A DNA stretch of 7,293 bases from CAZULF01 sp964621215 (GTDB lineage Bacteria; Pseudomonadota; Gammaproteobacteria; UBA1113), in assembly GCA_964621215.1 (NCBI GenBank), contig CAZULF010000104.1, positions 1-7,293 on the forward strand. Reading direction: 5' to 3'. The stretch's first letter is position 1, and each line of letters opens with the position of its first letter. The position numbers and the translations under genes were made by a program. This document shows, one piece after another, positions 1 through 6,315 of the stretch. Under the pieces are notes generated by a model that ran no database searches, was not told the origin of the DNA, and saw nothing but the letters and a program-made list of their open reading frames with translations.

Positions 1-1238
1 GGTTAAATTTGCTGAGTTTCTTTGGTATTGGTGTCTTGTTAGCGTTCACACCGTGCATTTTACCTATGATTCCGATTTTATCAGGCATCATTGTTGGTCA
101 TAGCAAAATTAGTACCCGTAAAGCACTGTGGGTTTCCGTTATTTACGTTTTATCAATGTCTCTCACCTACGCCATGGTGGGCATTATCGCTGGCTTTGCC
201 GGAGAAAACCTACAAACGGCGATGCAATCTCCCTGGTCTATCATAGGGGTAAGTATTTTGTTTGTGGCGCTAGCCTTGTCACTATTCGGTTTCTATGAAA
301 TCCGCATGCCTAATTGGTTAGAAAATCGGGTTTTCCGTCTAAGCAATAATCAAAAAAGTGGCAGTTACCTAGGAGCTGCCATCATGGGCTGTTTGGCTAG
401 TTTAATTATTTCTCCGTGCGTGACGCCACCCTTGATCGGTGCTATCACTTACATTGCTCAAACCGGTAATAGTATCGAAGGTGGTTTGGCATTGTTTGTA
501 ATGTCCTTGGGAATGGGGCTGCCATTAATATTGGTCAGTGTTTTCGGTGCTCATTGGCTACCGCGCGCTGGCGCGTGGACTGTCGTTGTAAAAGCTGTCT
601 TTGGCGTCATTATGCTGATGATGGCGATTTTCTTGCTCGGTCGCATTTTACCTGGCCGAATCACCATGATTTTGTGGGCGACTTTATTGATTATTTCTTC
701 TATTTATTTAGGAGTATTACAACCCGCCTTAAATGGTTGGCATAAATTTTGGAAAGGCTTTGGCTTGGTGTTCGCCATTTGCGGCACTATTTTATTGATT
801 GGAGCCGCGCAAGGTAATAGCAACCCACTGCAACCCTTGTCCCAATTAGATCAAGCACAAGCGGCCCCAGCCACATTATCCTTTAAGCCAGTAGAAGAAA
901 TGAGTGAAATCACCATAGCTTTGAACAATGCGAAAGCCAGAAATCAAATCACTATGTTAGATTTTTATGCGAAATGGTGCCTGTCCTGCAAAGAAATGGA
1001 TTTACGAACCTTTAATAATGCTCAGGTGGTAGCTGCGTTAGAACCGGTAAAATTGCTGCGAGCCGACATTACCGACAACTCCTCTGCCACGAAAGCGTTG
1101 AAAAGACAGTTTAATGTGATTGCTCCACCAACTTTGATATTTTTCAATACCAGTGGCCAGGAAATCCCCAATAGCCGCATCGTTGGCGATGTAGGACCCG
1201 AAGCCTTATTGACCCATATTGCCCGTCTTACCTCGTAG
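1..1238 (+). CDS. dsbD: Thiol:disulfide interchange protein DsbD, 5'-truncated by the window edge
   Basis: DsbD is an inner-membrane protein that passes electrons from cytoplasmic thioredoxin to periplasmic oxidised-thiol partners such as DsbC. The frame is open to the left edge, so the TTG at position 9 is not the real start. The N-terminal periplasmic DsbD-alpha domain and signal peptide must lie outside the window. Counting residues from that TTG, the membrane domain (about 1-265, roughly eight hydrophobic segments) carries the paired redox cysteines in FTPC (C16) and SPCVTPP (C137). A periplasmic linker follows. The C-terminal thioredoxin-like domain (about 295-409) has active site WCLSC (C324, C327) followed by K, and a cis-proline in APPT (P374). 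All six-cysteine-type landmarks visible in this part are intact. No terminator follows; the next gene in the same direction is surA, 261 bases on. The reading frame continues open beyond the TAG stop (separate entry). Family identity is very secure. Confidence 0.93.
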   Translation, partial: LNLLSFFGIGVLLAFTPCILPMIPILSGIIVGHSKISTRKALWVSVIYVLSMSLTYAMVGIIAGFAGENLQTAMQSPWSIIGVSILFVALALSLFGFYEIRMPNWLENRVFRLSNNQKSGSYLGAAIMGCLASLIISPCVTPPLIGAITYIAQTGNSIEGGLALFVMSLGMGLPLILVSVFGAHWLPRAGAWTVVVKAVFGVIMLMMAIFLLGRILPGRITMILWATLLIISSIYLGVLQPALNGWHKFWKGFGLVFAICGTILLIGAAQGNSNPLQPLSQLDQAQAAPATLSFKPVEEMSEITIALNNAKARNQITMLDFYAKWCLSCKEMDLRTFNNAQVVAALEPVKLLRADITDNSSATKALKRQFNVIAPPTLIFFNTSGQEIPNSRIVGDVGPEALLTHIARLTS

Positions 1239-1460
1239 CCTGGATGCAGTCCAGATGAAGAGGCAGTTAGTGAAGTATCTACTCGCTCTTCTGCAGTAAC
1301 TAGCCCCGGCTTTGTACCCTGTCTAGATATAAGCCAGTTAATCGGCGAGGAAAAAGAGTTTTCATTATCTGATACTGAGGAAAATAGGCCTTCTAGTAGC
1401 GCTAACGTTGAGGAATCTTCCAATCATGATGATAGTTGCTCCTCTCCTCGCTTTATATGA
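1239..1460 (+). pseudogene. 73-codon open frame continuing in frame behind the dsbD stop (gene remnant or read-through tail)
   Basis: Directly after the dsbD TAG (1236-1238) the same frame stays open for 73 codons up to TGA at 1458-1460. Its translation begins PGCSPDEEAVSEVS and ends SCSSPRFI. It holds 17 Ser, 10 Glu and 5 Asp but only 1 Lys and 3 Arg, so it is acidic, low in hydrophobics and probably disordered. It has no ATG, GTG or TTG in frame, so it cannot be an independent gene as it stands. Other DsbD proteins end with the thioredoxin domain, which is already complete here. It could be the degraded 3' end of another gene, a tail once fused to DsbD and cut off by a nonsense change, or chance. 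By rough estimate a given frame stays open this long in a few percent of cases. The weak dyad CTGGA/TCCAG (1240-1254) sits immediately behind the stop. Confidence 0.3.
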
Positions 1461-1472
1461 TAATAACTCCAC

Positions 1473-1478
1473 TATAAT
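1473..1478 (+). promoter_or_regulatory. Candidate -10 element upstream of surA
   Basis: A perfect TATAAT lies 22 bases before the surA ATG, but no convincing -35 box is found 16-18 bases upstream of it. An alternative is TTGCTC (1436-1441), a 17-base spacer, then GATAAT (1459-1464). Either would give surA-pdxA-rsmA its own promoter, independent of dsbD. AT-rich intergenic DNA produces such matches by chance, so confidence is low. Confidence 0.3.
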
Positions 1479-1499
1479 CACGACCCTATATGGAATATT

Positions 1500-2786
1500 A
1501 TGAAAAAACTACCTTTTTTAATTGTCTTCGCTACCGCTATTTTTATCAATCCTACATTTGCCACTGCGGCCAAACCACTTGATAAAGTCGTGGCTGTGGT
1601 AAATAGTGACGTTATTACGCAACAGGAGCTAAACAAAGCTCTATTTACTGCTGAAAAACAATTGGAACAAAGTAACACGCCATTACCACAAAAAAGTGCT
1701 CTGCAAAAACAGGTATTGAATCAGCTGATTAATCATAAATTAGAACTACAAGCAGCTGAGCGTATGCACATTACAGTAACTGATGCAAAAGTAGATGAAA
1801 CGATCAACACTATTGCCCAAAAAAATAAAATGACTACTGCACAGCTACGCGATGCATTAAAATCAGAAGGAATAAATTACGCTGATTATCGCAAACAAAT
1901 CAAAGAACAAATGACCATTCAACAATTAATACAAGCCACTGTAGGATCCAATATCACCATTACAGAGCAAGACATCAAAAACGCACGCAACACTTCTGCC
2001 GCAGCATTGTCTAATCATTCTCAATATCATCTCTCTGATATATTGATTATATTACCGGAAGAACCTTCTTCGACTACCGTACAAGAAGCTTACTCCACAG
2101 CAAACTCCGTCAAAGCGCAATTAGCTAAAGGCGAAGACTTTAGAACTGTGGCTGCTGCCAACTCAGGCGGTAATGAAGCATTGCAAGGTGGCGATCTCGG
2201 TTGGCGCAGCTTAGAAGAAATGCCCGCTATTTTTGCTGAAAAAGTGCCAAAAATGAAAGCAGGCGAAGTTGCCGGCCCCATTCGAGCCGATAACGGATTG
2301 CATATCATCAAACTAGAAGAAGTGAAGAATGACGATAATACTGATCACTTCATCACAGAAACACATGTACGCCATATTTTAATTAAAACGAACTTGCCCA
2401 GCGATGATCAACCCGCTAAACAACAATTACTGGGTATTAGAACTCAAATAGTAAATGGTGCTGACTTTGCAACGATGGCAAAACAATATTCGCAAGATGC
2501 GGGTAGTGCGCAAAAGGGTGGTGATATTGGTTGGCCAACACCCGGCATGTTAGTACCGCCATTTGAGCAAGCGATGAATGGCTTACCATTAAATGAGATA
2601 AGCCAACCCGTGAAAACTTCATACGGCTGGCATTTAATTCAAGTGTTGGGACGTCGCAAAGTTGATAACACCGAGCAATTCAAGAAAAATCAAATTAAAC
2701 AAATGATTTATCAACGTGAGTTGGAAGAAAATACAGAGGTATGGATTCAGCAATTGCGACATGACTCTTATGTCAAAATAATGTAA
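1500..2786 (+). CDS. surA: Periplasmic chaperone and peptidyl-prolyl isomerase SurA
   Basis: SurA escorts unfolded outer-membrane proteins across the periplasm to the BAM complex. The 428-residue product has the length of the E. coli protein. A signal peptide (MKKLPFLIVFATAIFINPTF then ATA, cleavage probably near residue 23) leads into the N-terminal chaperone domain (about 27-170) opening with DKVVAVVNSDVIT. Two parvulin domains follow: the first about 176-275 (SDILI, GGDLGW, GPIRADNGLHIIKL), the second about 287-385 (RHILIK, SQDAGSAQKGGDIGW, TSYGWHLIQ). The C-terminal helix ends in SYVKIM, close to E. coli SYVKILSN. The second domain keeps the aromatic and glycine-rich features of the active parvulin; the first is less canonical, as usual in SurA. 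The ATG start has only a weak GGAA ribosome site 4 bases upstream, but the signal peptide fixes it. pdxA begins 15 bases after the stop, so the two are probably co-transcribed. Confidence 0.96.
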   Translation: MKKLPFLIVFATAIFINPTFATAAKPLDKVVAVVNSDVITQQELNKALFTAEKQLEQSNTPLPQKSALQKQVLNQLINHKLELQAAERMHITVTDAKVDETINTIAQKNKMTTAQLRDALKSEGINYADYRKQIKEQMTIQQLIQATVGSNITITEQDIKNARNTSAAALSNHSQYHLSDILIILPEEPSSTTVQEAYSTANSVKAQLAKGEDFRTVAAANSGGNEALQGGDLGWRSLEEMPAIFAEKVPKMKAGEVAGPIRADNGLHIIKLEEVKNDDNTDHFITETHVRHILIKTNLPSDDQPAKQQLLGIRTQIVNGADFATMAKQYSQDAGSAQKGGDIGWPTPGMLVPPFEQAMNGLPLNEISQPVKTSYGWHLIQVLGRRKVDNTEQFKKNQIKQMIYQRELEENTEVWIQQLRHDSYVKIM

Positions 2787-2801
2787 TTAGAGCACCCTAT
2801 A

Positions 2802-3812
2802 ATGAGCGCACGTATTCCTCGTATTGCAATTGTTCCCGGAGAGCCTGCTGGCATAGGGCCCGATATCGTGCTGGATTTAGCGAACCATCCCTTTATTGCT
2901 GAATTGGTAATCATTGCTGATCCAGGCTTATTAGAAGCACGGGCGCAACCACTTGGATTATCACAACCTTTCTTACCTTGGTCACCTAAATATCCCGCAA
3001 CTGCGGGTACGGCTTATTACCATGCCTTATCGTTAGCTGCCCCCGTTGAGGCGGGTCAATTAAATGCAGCGAATGTCCCTTATGTGTTAGATAGCTTACG
3101 CATTGCTGCACAAGGTTGTCTTGATAAACAATTTGATGCGGTAGTGACGGGCCCCGTGCAAAAAAGCATTATCAATCAAGCCGGCGTGCATTTTACTGGT
3201 CAAACTGAATATTTAGCACAACTGACACAGACCGATGACGTGGTGATGATGTTGGCAGACGAAAAAATGCGTGTTGCATTAGTCACGACACATTTACCAT
3301 TGAAAGAAGTGCCTTCCGCCATTACTGCCGATAAATTACGTCGAACACTGCATATTTTACAGCATGATTTAGAATACCGTTTTGGCGTAGTAAAACCTGT
3401 TATTCTTGTGTGCGGTTTAAATCCCCATGCGGGTGAAAGCGGTTATTTAGGTCGTGAAGAAATAGACGTAATCAATCCTGTGCTAGAAGAACTACGGGCC
3501 AAAGGCATGCGTTTATTAGGCGCATTACCTGCAGATACCGCTTTTACTGAGAAATATCGACAAGAAGCTGATGTTATTCTCTGCATGTATCACGATCAAG
3601 GTTTGCCTGTCATCAAGAGCCATGGTTTTGGTGACATTGTTAATATTACTCTAGGTATGCCCATCATCCGCACCTCTGTCGATCATGGCACAGCATTAGA
3701 ATTAGCTGGCACCGGCCAAGCAAATTCAGACAGCTTATTCGCTGCCATTGAAATGGCGATAAAACTGTGTCATAACGACTTGCAAATAAAAACGCGTAGA
3801 ACAACCCAATGA
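2802..3812 (+). CDS. pdxA: 4-hydroxythreonine-4-phosphate dehydrogenase PdxA
   Basis: PdxA is a cytoplasmic NAD-dependent enzyme that oxidises 4-phosphohydroxy-L-threonine. The product decarboxylates to 3-amino-2-oxopropyl phosphate, which PdxJ uses to make pyridoxine 5'-phosphate (DXP-dependent vitamin B6 route). The 336-residue protein matches the family throughout: VPGEPAGIGPD (11-21), VTGPVQK (115-121), the three divalent-metal histidines H164 (TTHLPL), H209 (GLNPHAGE) and H264 (MYHDQG), and the C-terminal NITLGMPIIRTSVDHGTALE region. K272, N281 and R290 line up with E. coli substrate-contacting residues. One oddity: the usual FTGHTE motif reads FTGQTE, with Q134 at the position of a substrate-binding histidine. 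The start gives the N-terminus MSARIPRIAIVPGEP, as in relatives, but only a weak AGAG-type ribosome site precedes it, suggesting coupling to surA translation. Its TGA overlaps the rsmA ATG. Confidence 0.95.
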   Translation: MSARIPRIAIVPGEPAGIGPDIVLDLANHPFIAELVIIADPGLLEARAQPLGLSQPFLPWSPKYPATAGTAYYHALSLAAPVEAGQLNAANVPYVLDSLRIAAQGCLDKQFDAVVTGPVQKSIINQAGVHFTGQTEYLAQLTQTDDVVMMLADEKMRVALVTTHLPLKEVPSAITADKLRRTLHILQHDLEYRFGVVKPVILVCGLNPHAGESGYLGREEIDVINPVLEELRAKGMRLLGALPADTAFTEKYRQEADVILCMYHDQGLPVIKSHGFGDIVNITLGMPIIRTSVDHGTALELAGTGQANSDSLFAAIEMAIKLCHNDLQIKTRRTTQ

Positions 3813-4576
3813 TTAAAGCCAAAAAACATCTGGGACAAAATTTTCTGCACGACGAGAGTGTTATTCAGAAAATTGTGACTGTGCTAGCTCTGACTCCATC
3901 TGATCACGTTGTTGAAATTGGTCCGGGTTTAGGCGCGCTGACACAAGCTGTATTACCTGTTATAAAAAAAATGGACGTGGTGGAATTAGATGCCGATGTC
4001 ATTCCGCACTTGCAAAAAAATTGTCATGGTTTGGGAGAATTAGTCATTCATCATCATGATGCATTGAGTTTTGACTTGCATACGTTAGGCGTAAAACCAT
4101 TACGGGTGATCGGTAACTTACCTTATAATATTTCATCGCCCTTATTATTTCATTTAATCAATTACGCTCCTATCATAAAAGATATGCATTTTATGCTGCA
4201 AAAAGAAGTAGTAGATCGGATGGGCGCTAAGCCAGGTTCGCGTGATTATGGTCGACTTAGTGTGATGCTGCAATATCATTGCCAGGTACAGCCCCTATTT
4301 GATGTGCCACCTAGCGCATTCCGTCCCGCACCAAAAGTCGATTCTGGTTTTGTGCGCTTAATTCCTTATACTACCTTGCCACATCCCGCTAATGATTATG
4401 AACAATTTAGTACTATCGTTAAAGCTGCCTTCAGCCAACGCCGTAAAACTATTCGTAATTGTTTAAAATCGTTTTGTGACGCTGATGCTTTATTAGCTGC
4501 TAATATCGATCCGCAAGCCCGCGCCGAAACATTGGCGGTTGAAGATTTTGTTAGATTAGCGAATTGCTTGAAATAA
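3809..4576 (+). CDS. rsmA: 16S rRNA dimethyladenosine transferase RsmA (KsgA)
   Basis: RsmA uses S-adenosylmethionine to dimethylate two adjacent adenosines (A1518 and A1519 in E. coli numbering) near the 3' end of 16S rRNA, a late step and checkpoint in small-subunit assembly. The 255-residue product shows the N-terminal KKHLGQNFLHD (5-15), the SAM-binding motif VEIGPGLGALT (35-45), the acidic ribose-binding VELD (58-61), and the catalytic NLPYNIS (103-109). Further signatures are MLQKEVVDR (129-137), PPSAFRPAPKVDS (167-179) and the RNA-binding FSQRRKTIRN (208-217). It is somewhat shorter than the 273-residue E. coli enzyme, from a compact N-terminus and C-terminus. The ATG lies in the ATGA overlap with the pdxA stop and has no clear ribosome site, implying translational coupling. 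apaG does not follow; the next gene is convergent. Confidence 0.96.
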   Translation: MIKAKKHLGQNFLHDESVIQKIVTVLALTPSDHVVEIGPGLGALTQAVLPVIKKMDVVELDADVIPHLQKNCHGLGELVIHHHDALSFDLHTLGVKPLRVIGNLPYNISSPLLFHLINYAPIIKDMHFMLQKEVVDRMGAKPGSRDYGRLSVMLQYHCQVQPLFDVPPSAFRPAPKVDSGFVRLIPYTTLPHPANDYEQFSTIVKAAFSQRRKTIRNCLKSFCDADALLAANIDPQARAETLAVEDFVRLANCLK

Positions 4577-4598
4577 AATTCTCAGACCTTGCACACAT

Positions 4599-4622
4599 AA
4601 TTAAAATGACTACTTTTTAATT
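4599..4622. terminator. AT-only dyad between the convergent rsmA and transglycosylase genes
   Basis: AATTAAAA (4599-4606) pairs with TTTTAATT (4615-4622) around an 8-base loop. Because both arms are A/T only, the stem is weak, but it carries T-rich sequence on either strand and sits in the 50-base gap between two convergent genes, where a bidirectional terminator would be expected. A competing pairing, GACTA with TAGTC, overlaps it. The absence of G/C pairs keeps this tentative. Confidence 0.35.
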
Positions 4623-4626
4623 TAGT

Positions 4627-5229
4627 CTACAAAAACTTCCACCAAGGCTTCTTAATGTGTGATTCGCACACTGATAATTGGCGCTGATAAAGTGATGCAC
4701 GGGATTCAACCTTTTTCGATACGTTCATAAGCCAGGGTTTGCTTCTATAAGTACCGCGTTGATAACCACCAATACCTTCATGGTAAGCTAAATATAACGC
4801 ATTGGCATTATAGAGTGAAATGCCGGCTTTGCGATGGGCTTGCACTGAATACCAGCCAATGAAATCAGAAGCATCACGAAAATCATTACGCTTGGCACCT
4901 GAATGGCCCGTCTGCCTTTTATAATGATCCCAAGTTCCATCTAATGCTTGTGAATAACCGTGCGCTGAACTGGGGCGCTTCCAAGGAATTACCCATAATA
5001 ATTTACCGCGCGGTGGTTTAGCATTACCATTAAATCCCGACTCCTGAAAAATGATGGCCATTTGCACCGAAACAGGAACACCCCATTTTTTCTTGGTTTT
5101 TTTGGCTGCCCAATACCAATTAGGGTATTGATTGAAGATTTTGCAGATATTCTGCGGCTGCGACGGTGGCGGTGGCGTACACGCAGTAATAAAAAAAAGC
5201 ACTATAATTAAAATAAGTCCCTTACGCAT
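4627..5229 (-). CDS. Small lipoprotein with lytic transglycosylase (SLT) domain
   Basis: Predicted to cleave the glycan strand of peptidoglycan from a lipid-anchored position in the envelope. From the ATG at 5229 the 200-residue product starts with a lipoprotein signal, MRKGLILIIVLFFITAC, with lipobox ITAC and acylated C17, followed by a proline-rich spacer (TPPPPSQPQ). The SLT-like domain (about 50-160) has the probable catalytic glutamate E63 in IIFQESGF, then AHGYSQALDGTW (89-100), the counterpart of the usual GLMQ motif, and AYHEGIGGY (148-156). About 25 residues (PPRGKLLWVIPWKRPSSA) sit between E63 and GYSQ, a longer link than in typical Slt proteins. C29 and C188 might form a disulfide. 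An upstream in-frame ATG at 5379 would add 50 residues before the signal peptide and overlap ldhA, so I reject it. GGGAG lies 9 bases before the chosen start and AAGGAG immediately before it. The exact subfamily and substrate are not established. Confidence 0.85.
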   Translation of the reverse strand: MRKGLILIIVLFFITACTPPPPSQPQNICKIFNQYPNWYWAAKKTKKKWGVPVSVQMAIIFQESGFNGNAKPPRGKLLWVIPWKRPSSAHGYSQALDGTWDHYKRQTGHSGAKRNDFRDASDFIGWYSVQAHRKAGISLYNANALYLAYHEGIGGYQRGTYRSKPWLMNVSKKVESRASLYQRQLSVCESHIKKPWWKFL

Positions 5230-5264
5230 TCTCCTTGGCTCCCTCGATAACAAGGATTTACATG

Positions 5265-5293
5265 AATATACCACGCGTTCCAAGCCTTTTAAA
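5265..5293 (-). promoter_or_regulatory. Candidate promoter of the transglycosylase lipoprotein gene
   Basis: On the minus strand TTTAAA (5293-5288, 4 of 6 matches to the -35 consensus) is followed after exactly 17 bases by TATATT (5270-5265, 5 of 6 matches to the -10). Transcription would begin near 5258, leaving a leader of about 28 bases. The same DNA must also hold the divergent ldhA promoter, for which TATGAT (5294-5299) is a possible -10 without a clear -35. Confidence 0.35.
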
Positions 5294-5319
5294 TATGATA
5301 CACTACAAATATCTAACAT

Positions 5320-5332
5320 AAGGATTTTAGGA
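5320..5332 (+). promoter_or_regulatory. Ribosome binding sites that support the GTG start of ldhA
   Basis: AAGGA (5320-5324) ends 10 bases before the GTG at 5335, and a second AGGA (5329-5332) ends 2 bases before it. The first has workable spacing and supports a GTG start, which gives the family N-terminus MKIAIFSTKEYE. Confidence 0.5.
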
Positions 5333-5334
5333 TA

Positions 5335-6315
5335 GTGAAGATCGCCATTTTTAGCACCAAAGAGTATGAAAAGCAGCAATTTGAAACAGAAAACAAAACG
5401 CTAGCATTATCTTTTATTAAAGAGAACCTGTCTCTTGATACCGTGACAAAAGCTAAAGGCTGTGACGGGATTTGTTGTTTTGTGACGGATGACTTGGGCC
5501 GCGAAGTCATTGAGCAATTAGCTAAACAGGGCGTGAAACTGATTGCTCTACGCTCTTCGGGTTACGATCATGTTGATCTCGCCGCAGCCAATGCGGCTGG
5601 CATAACGGTAGTGCATGTACCTAGTTATTCACCCGAGGCTATAGCTGAATTCGCGGTGGGTTTGATTTTAGTATTAAGTCGCAAAATTCTAACCGCGTAT
5701 TTAAATGGTTTAGTTAATAATTTTTCTCTTGATGAATTAATAGGATTTAATCTACATAATAAAACAGTGGGTATTATTGGAACTGGAAGTATTGGTACTG
5801 TATTCGCCAAAATCATGGCGGGATTTGGTTGTCGTATACTGGCCGTTGATCCTAAACCCAATGACACCTGTCGTACGTTAGGTGTAGATTATGTATCATT
5901 ACAGACCTTATTAGAACAATCGGATATTATTAGTTTACATTGCTTATTAAATCAAAATACTAAACATTTACTCAACGCTGAGGCTTTCGCAGGCATGAAA
6001 CCAGGAGCTATGCTGATTAACACCGGTCGTGGTGGATTATGCGATACCGTAGCCATGATTCAAGCTTTGCAAGCAGGGAAGCTATCCTACGCCGGCCTAG
6101 ATGTCTATGAAAAAGAAAAAGGCTTGTATTTTATCGATCATCATGGCGCACCTATTGATGACCCTCAGTTTTTGCAATTGCGATCTTTGCCTAATGTCAT
6201 CATGACGCCGCATCAAGCTTTTCTGACCGAAGAAGCAGTGAAGAATATCGTTAATATTACGTTAGACAATATTACATCTTTCGAACAAGGAGGCTGCGCT
6301 AATCGTGTTATGTAA
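5335..6315 (+). CDS. ldhA: Fermentative D-lactate dehydrogenase (LdhA type, NAD-dependent)
   Basis: Reduces pyruvate to D-lactate with NADH in the cytoplasm, regenerating NAD+. The 326-residue product follows E. coli LdhA (329 residues) along its whole length: N-terminus MKIAIFSTKEYE, ALRSSGYDHVDL (71-82), VPSYSPEAIAEFAVG (95-109), the Rossmann motif GTGSIG (149-154), and D172 at the end of the second beta strand, which favours NAD over NADP. The catalytic triad is R232 (NTGRGG), E261 (DVYEKE) and H293 (TPHQAF). The long acidic/aromatic segment between E261 and H293, and the QAFLTEEA ending, are those of the LdhA subgroup rather than of general 2-hydroxyacid dehydrogenases. Translation starts at GTG. 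The gene stands alone, divergent from the transglycosylase gene, and its last 8 bases overlap the end of the minus-strand gene behind it. Activity on other 2-keto acids cannot be excluded. Confidence 0.92.
   Translation: MKIAIFSTKEYEKQQFETENKTLALSFIKENLSLDTVTKAKGCDGICCFVTDDLGREVIEQLAKQGVKLIALRSSGYDHVDLAAANAAGITVVHVPSYSPEAIAEFAVGLILVLSRKILTAYLNGLVNNFSLDELIGFNLHNKTVGIIGTGSIGTVFAKIMAGFGCRILAVDPKPNDTCRTLGVDYVSLQTLLEQSDIISLHCLLNQNTKHLLNAEAFAGMKPGAMLINTGRGGLCDTVAMIQALQAGKLSYAGLDVYEKEKGLYFIDHHGAPIDDPQFLQLRSLPNVIMTPHQAFLTEEAVKNIVNITLDNITSFEQGGCANRVM

Noticed and set aside
554..745. Small + strand open frame inside dsbD
   Set aside because: It is out of frame within the membrane domain of dsbD and has no ribosome site or homology that I can see.
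1240..1254. Small hairpin CTGGA/TCCAG directly after the dsbD stop as a terminator
   Set aside because: The stem is only 5 bp and has no downstream T run. I mention it only in connection with possible read-through.
1022..1423. Open frame of 133 codons on the minus strand, antisense to the dsbD thioredoxin domain and the following gap
   Set aside because: It starts at TTG, over half of it is antisense to conserved dsbD codons, and its composition is the mirror of the coding-like + strand. A purine-rich tract lies upstream, but nothing else supports it.
1478..1678. Minus-strand open frame over the surA start
   Set aside because: It overlaps the surA signal peptide and chaperone domain codons and has no recognisable product.
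2090..2622. Two minus-strand open frames inside surA
   Set aside because: They are antisense to the two parvulin domains, which are clearly coding on the + strand.
5132..5335. + strand open frame between the transglycosylase and ldhA starts
   Set aside because: It is antisense to the lipoprotein signal region and promoter DNA; no supported start or product.
5230..5379. A start for the transglycosylase gene 50 codons upstream (ATG at 5379)
   Set aside because: It would put 50 extra residues before a clean lipoprotein signal, run through the divergent promoter region and overlap ldhA. The ATG at 5229 has two purine-rich ribosome sites.
5313..5867. Minus-strand open frames within ldhA
   Set aside because: They are antisense to conserved LdhA motifs and have no independent support.
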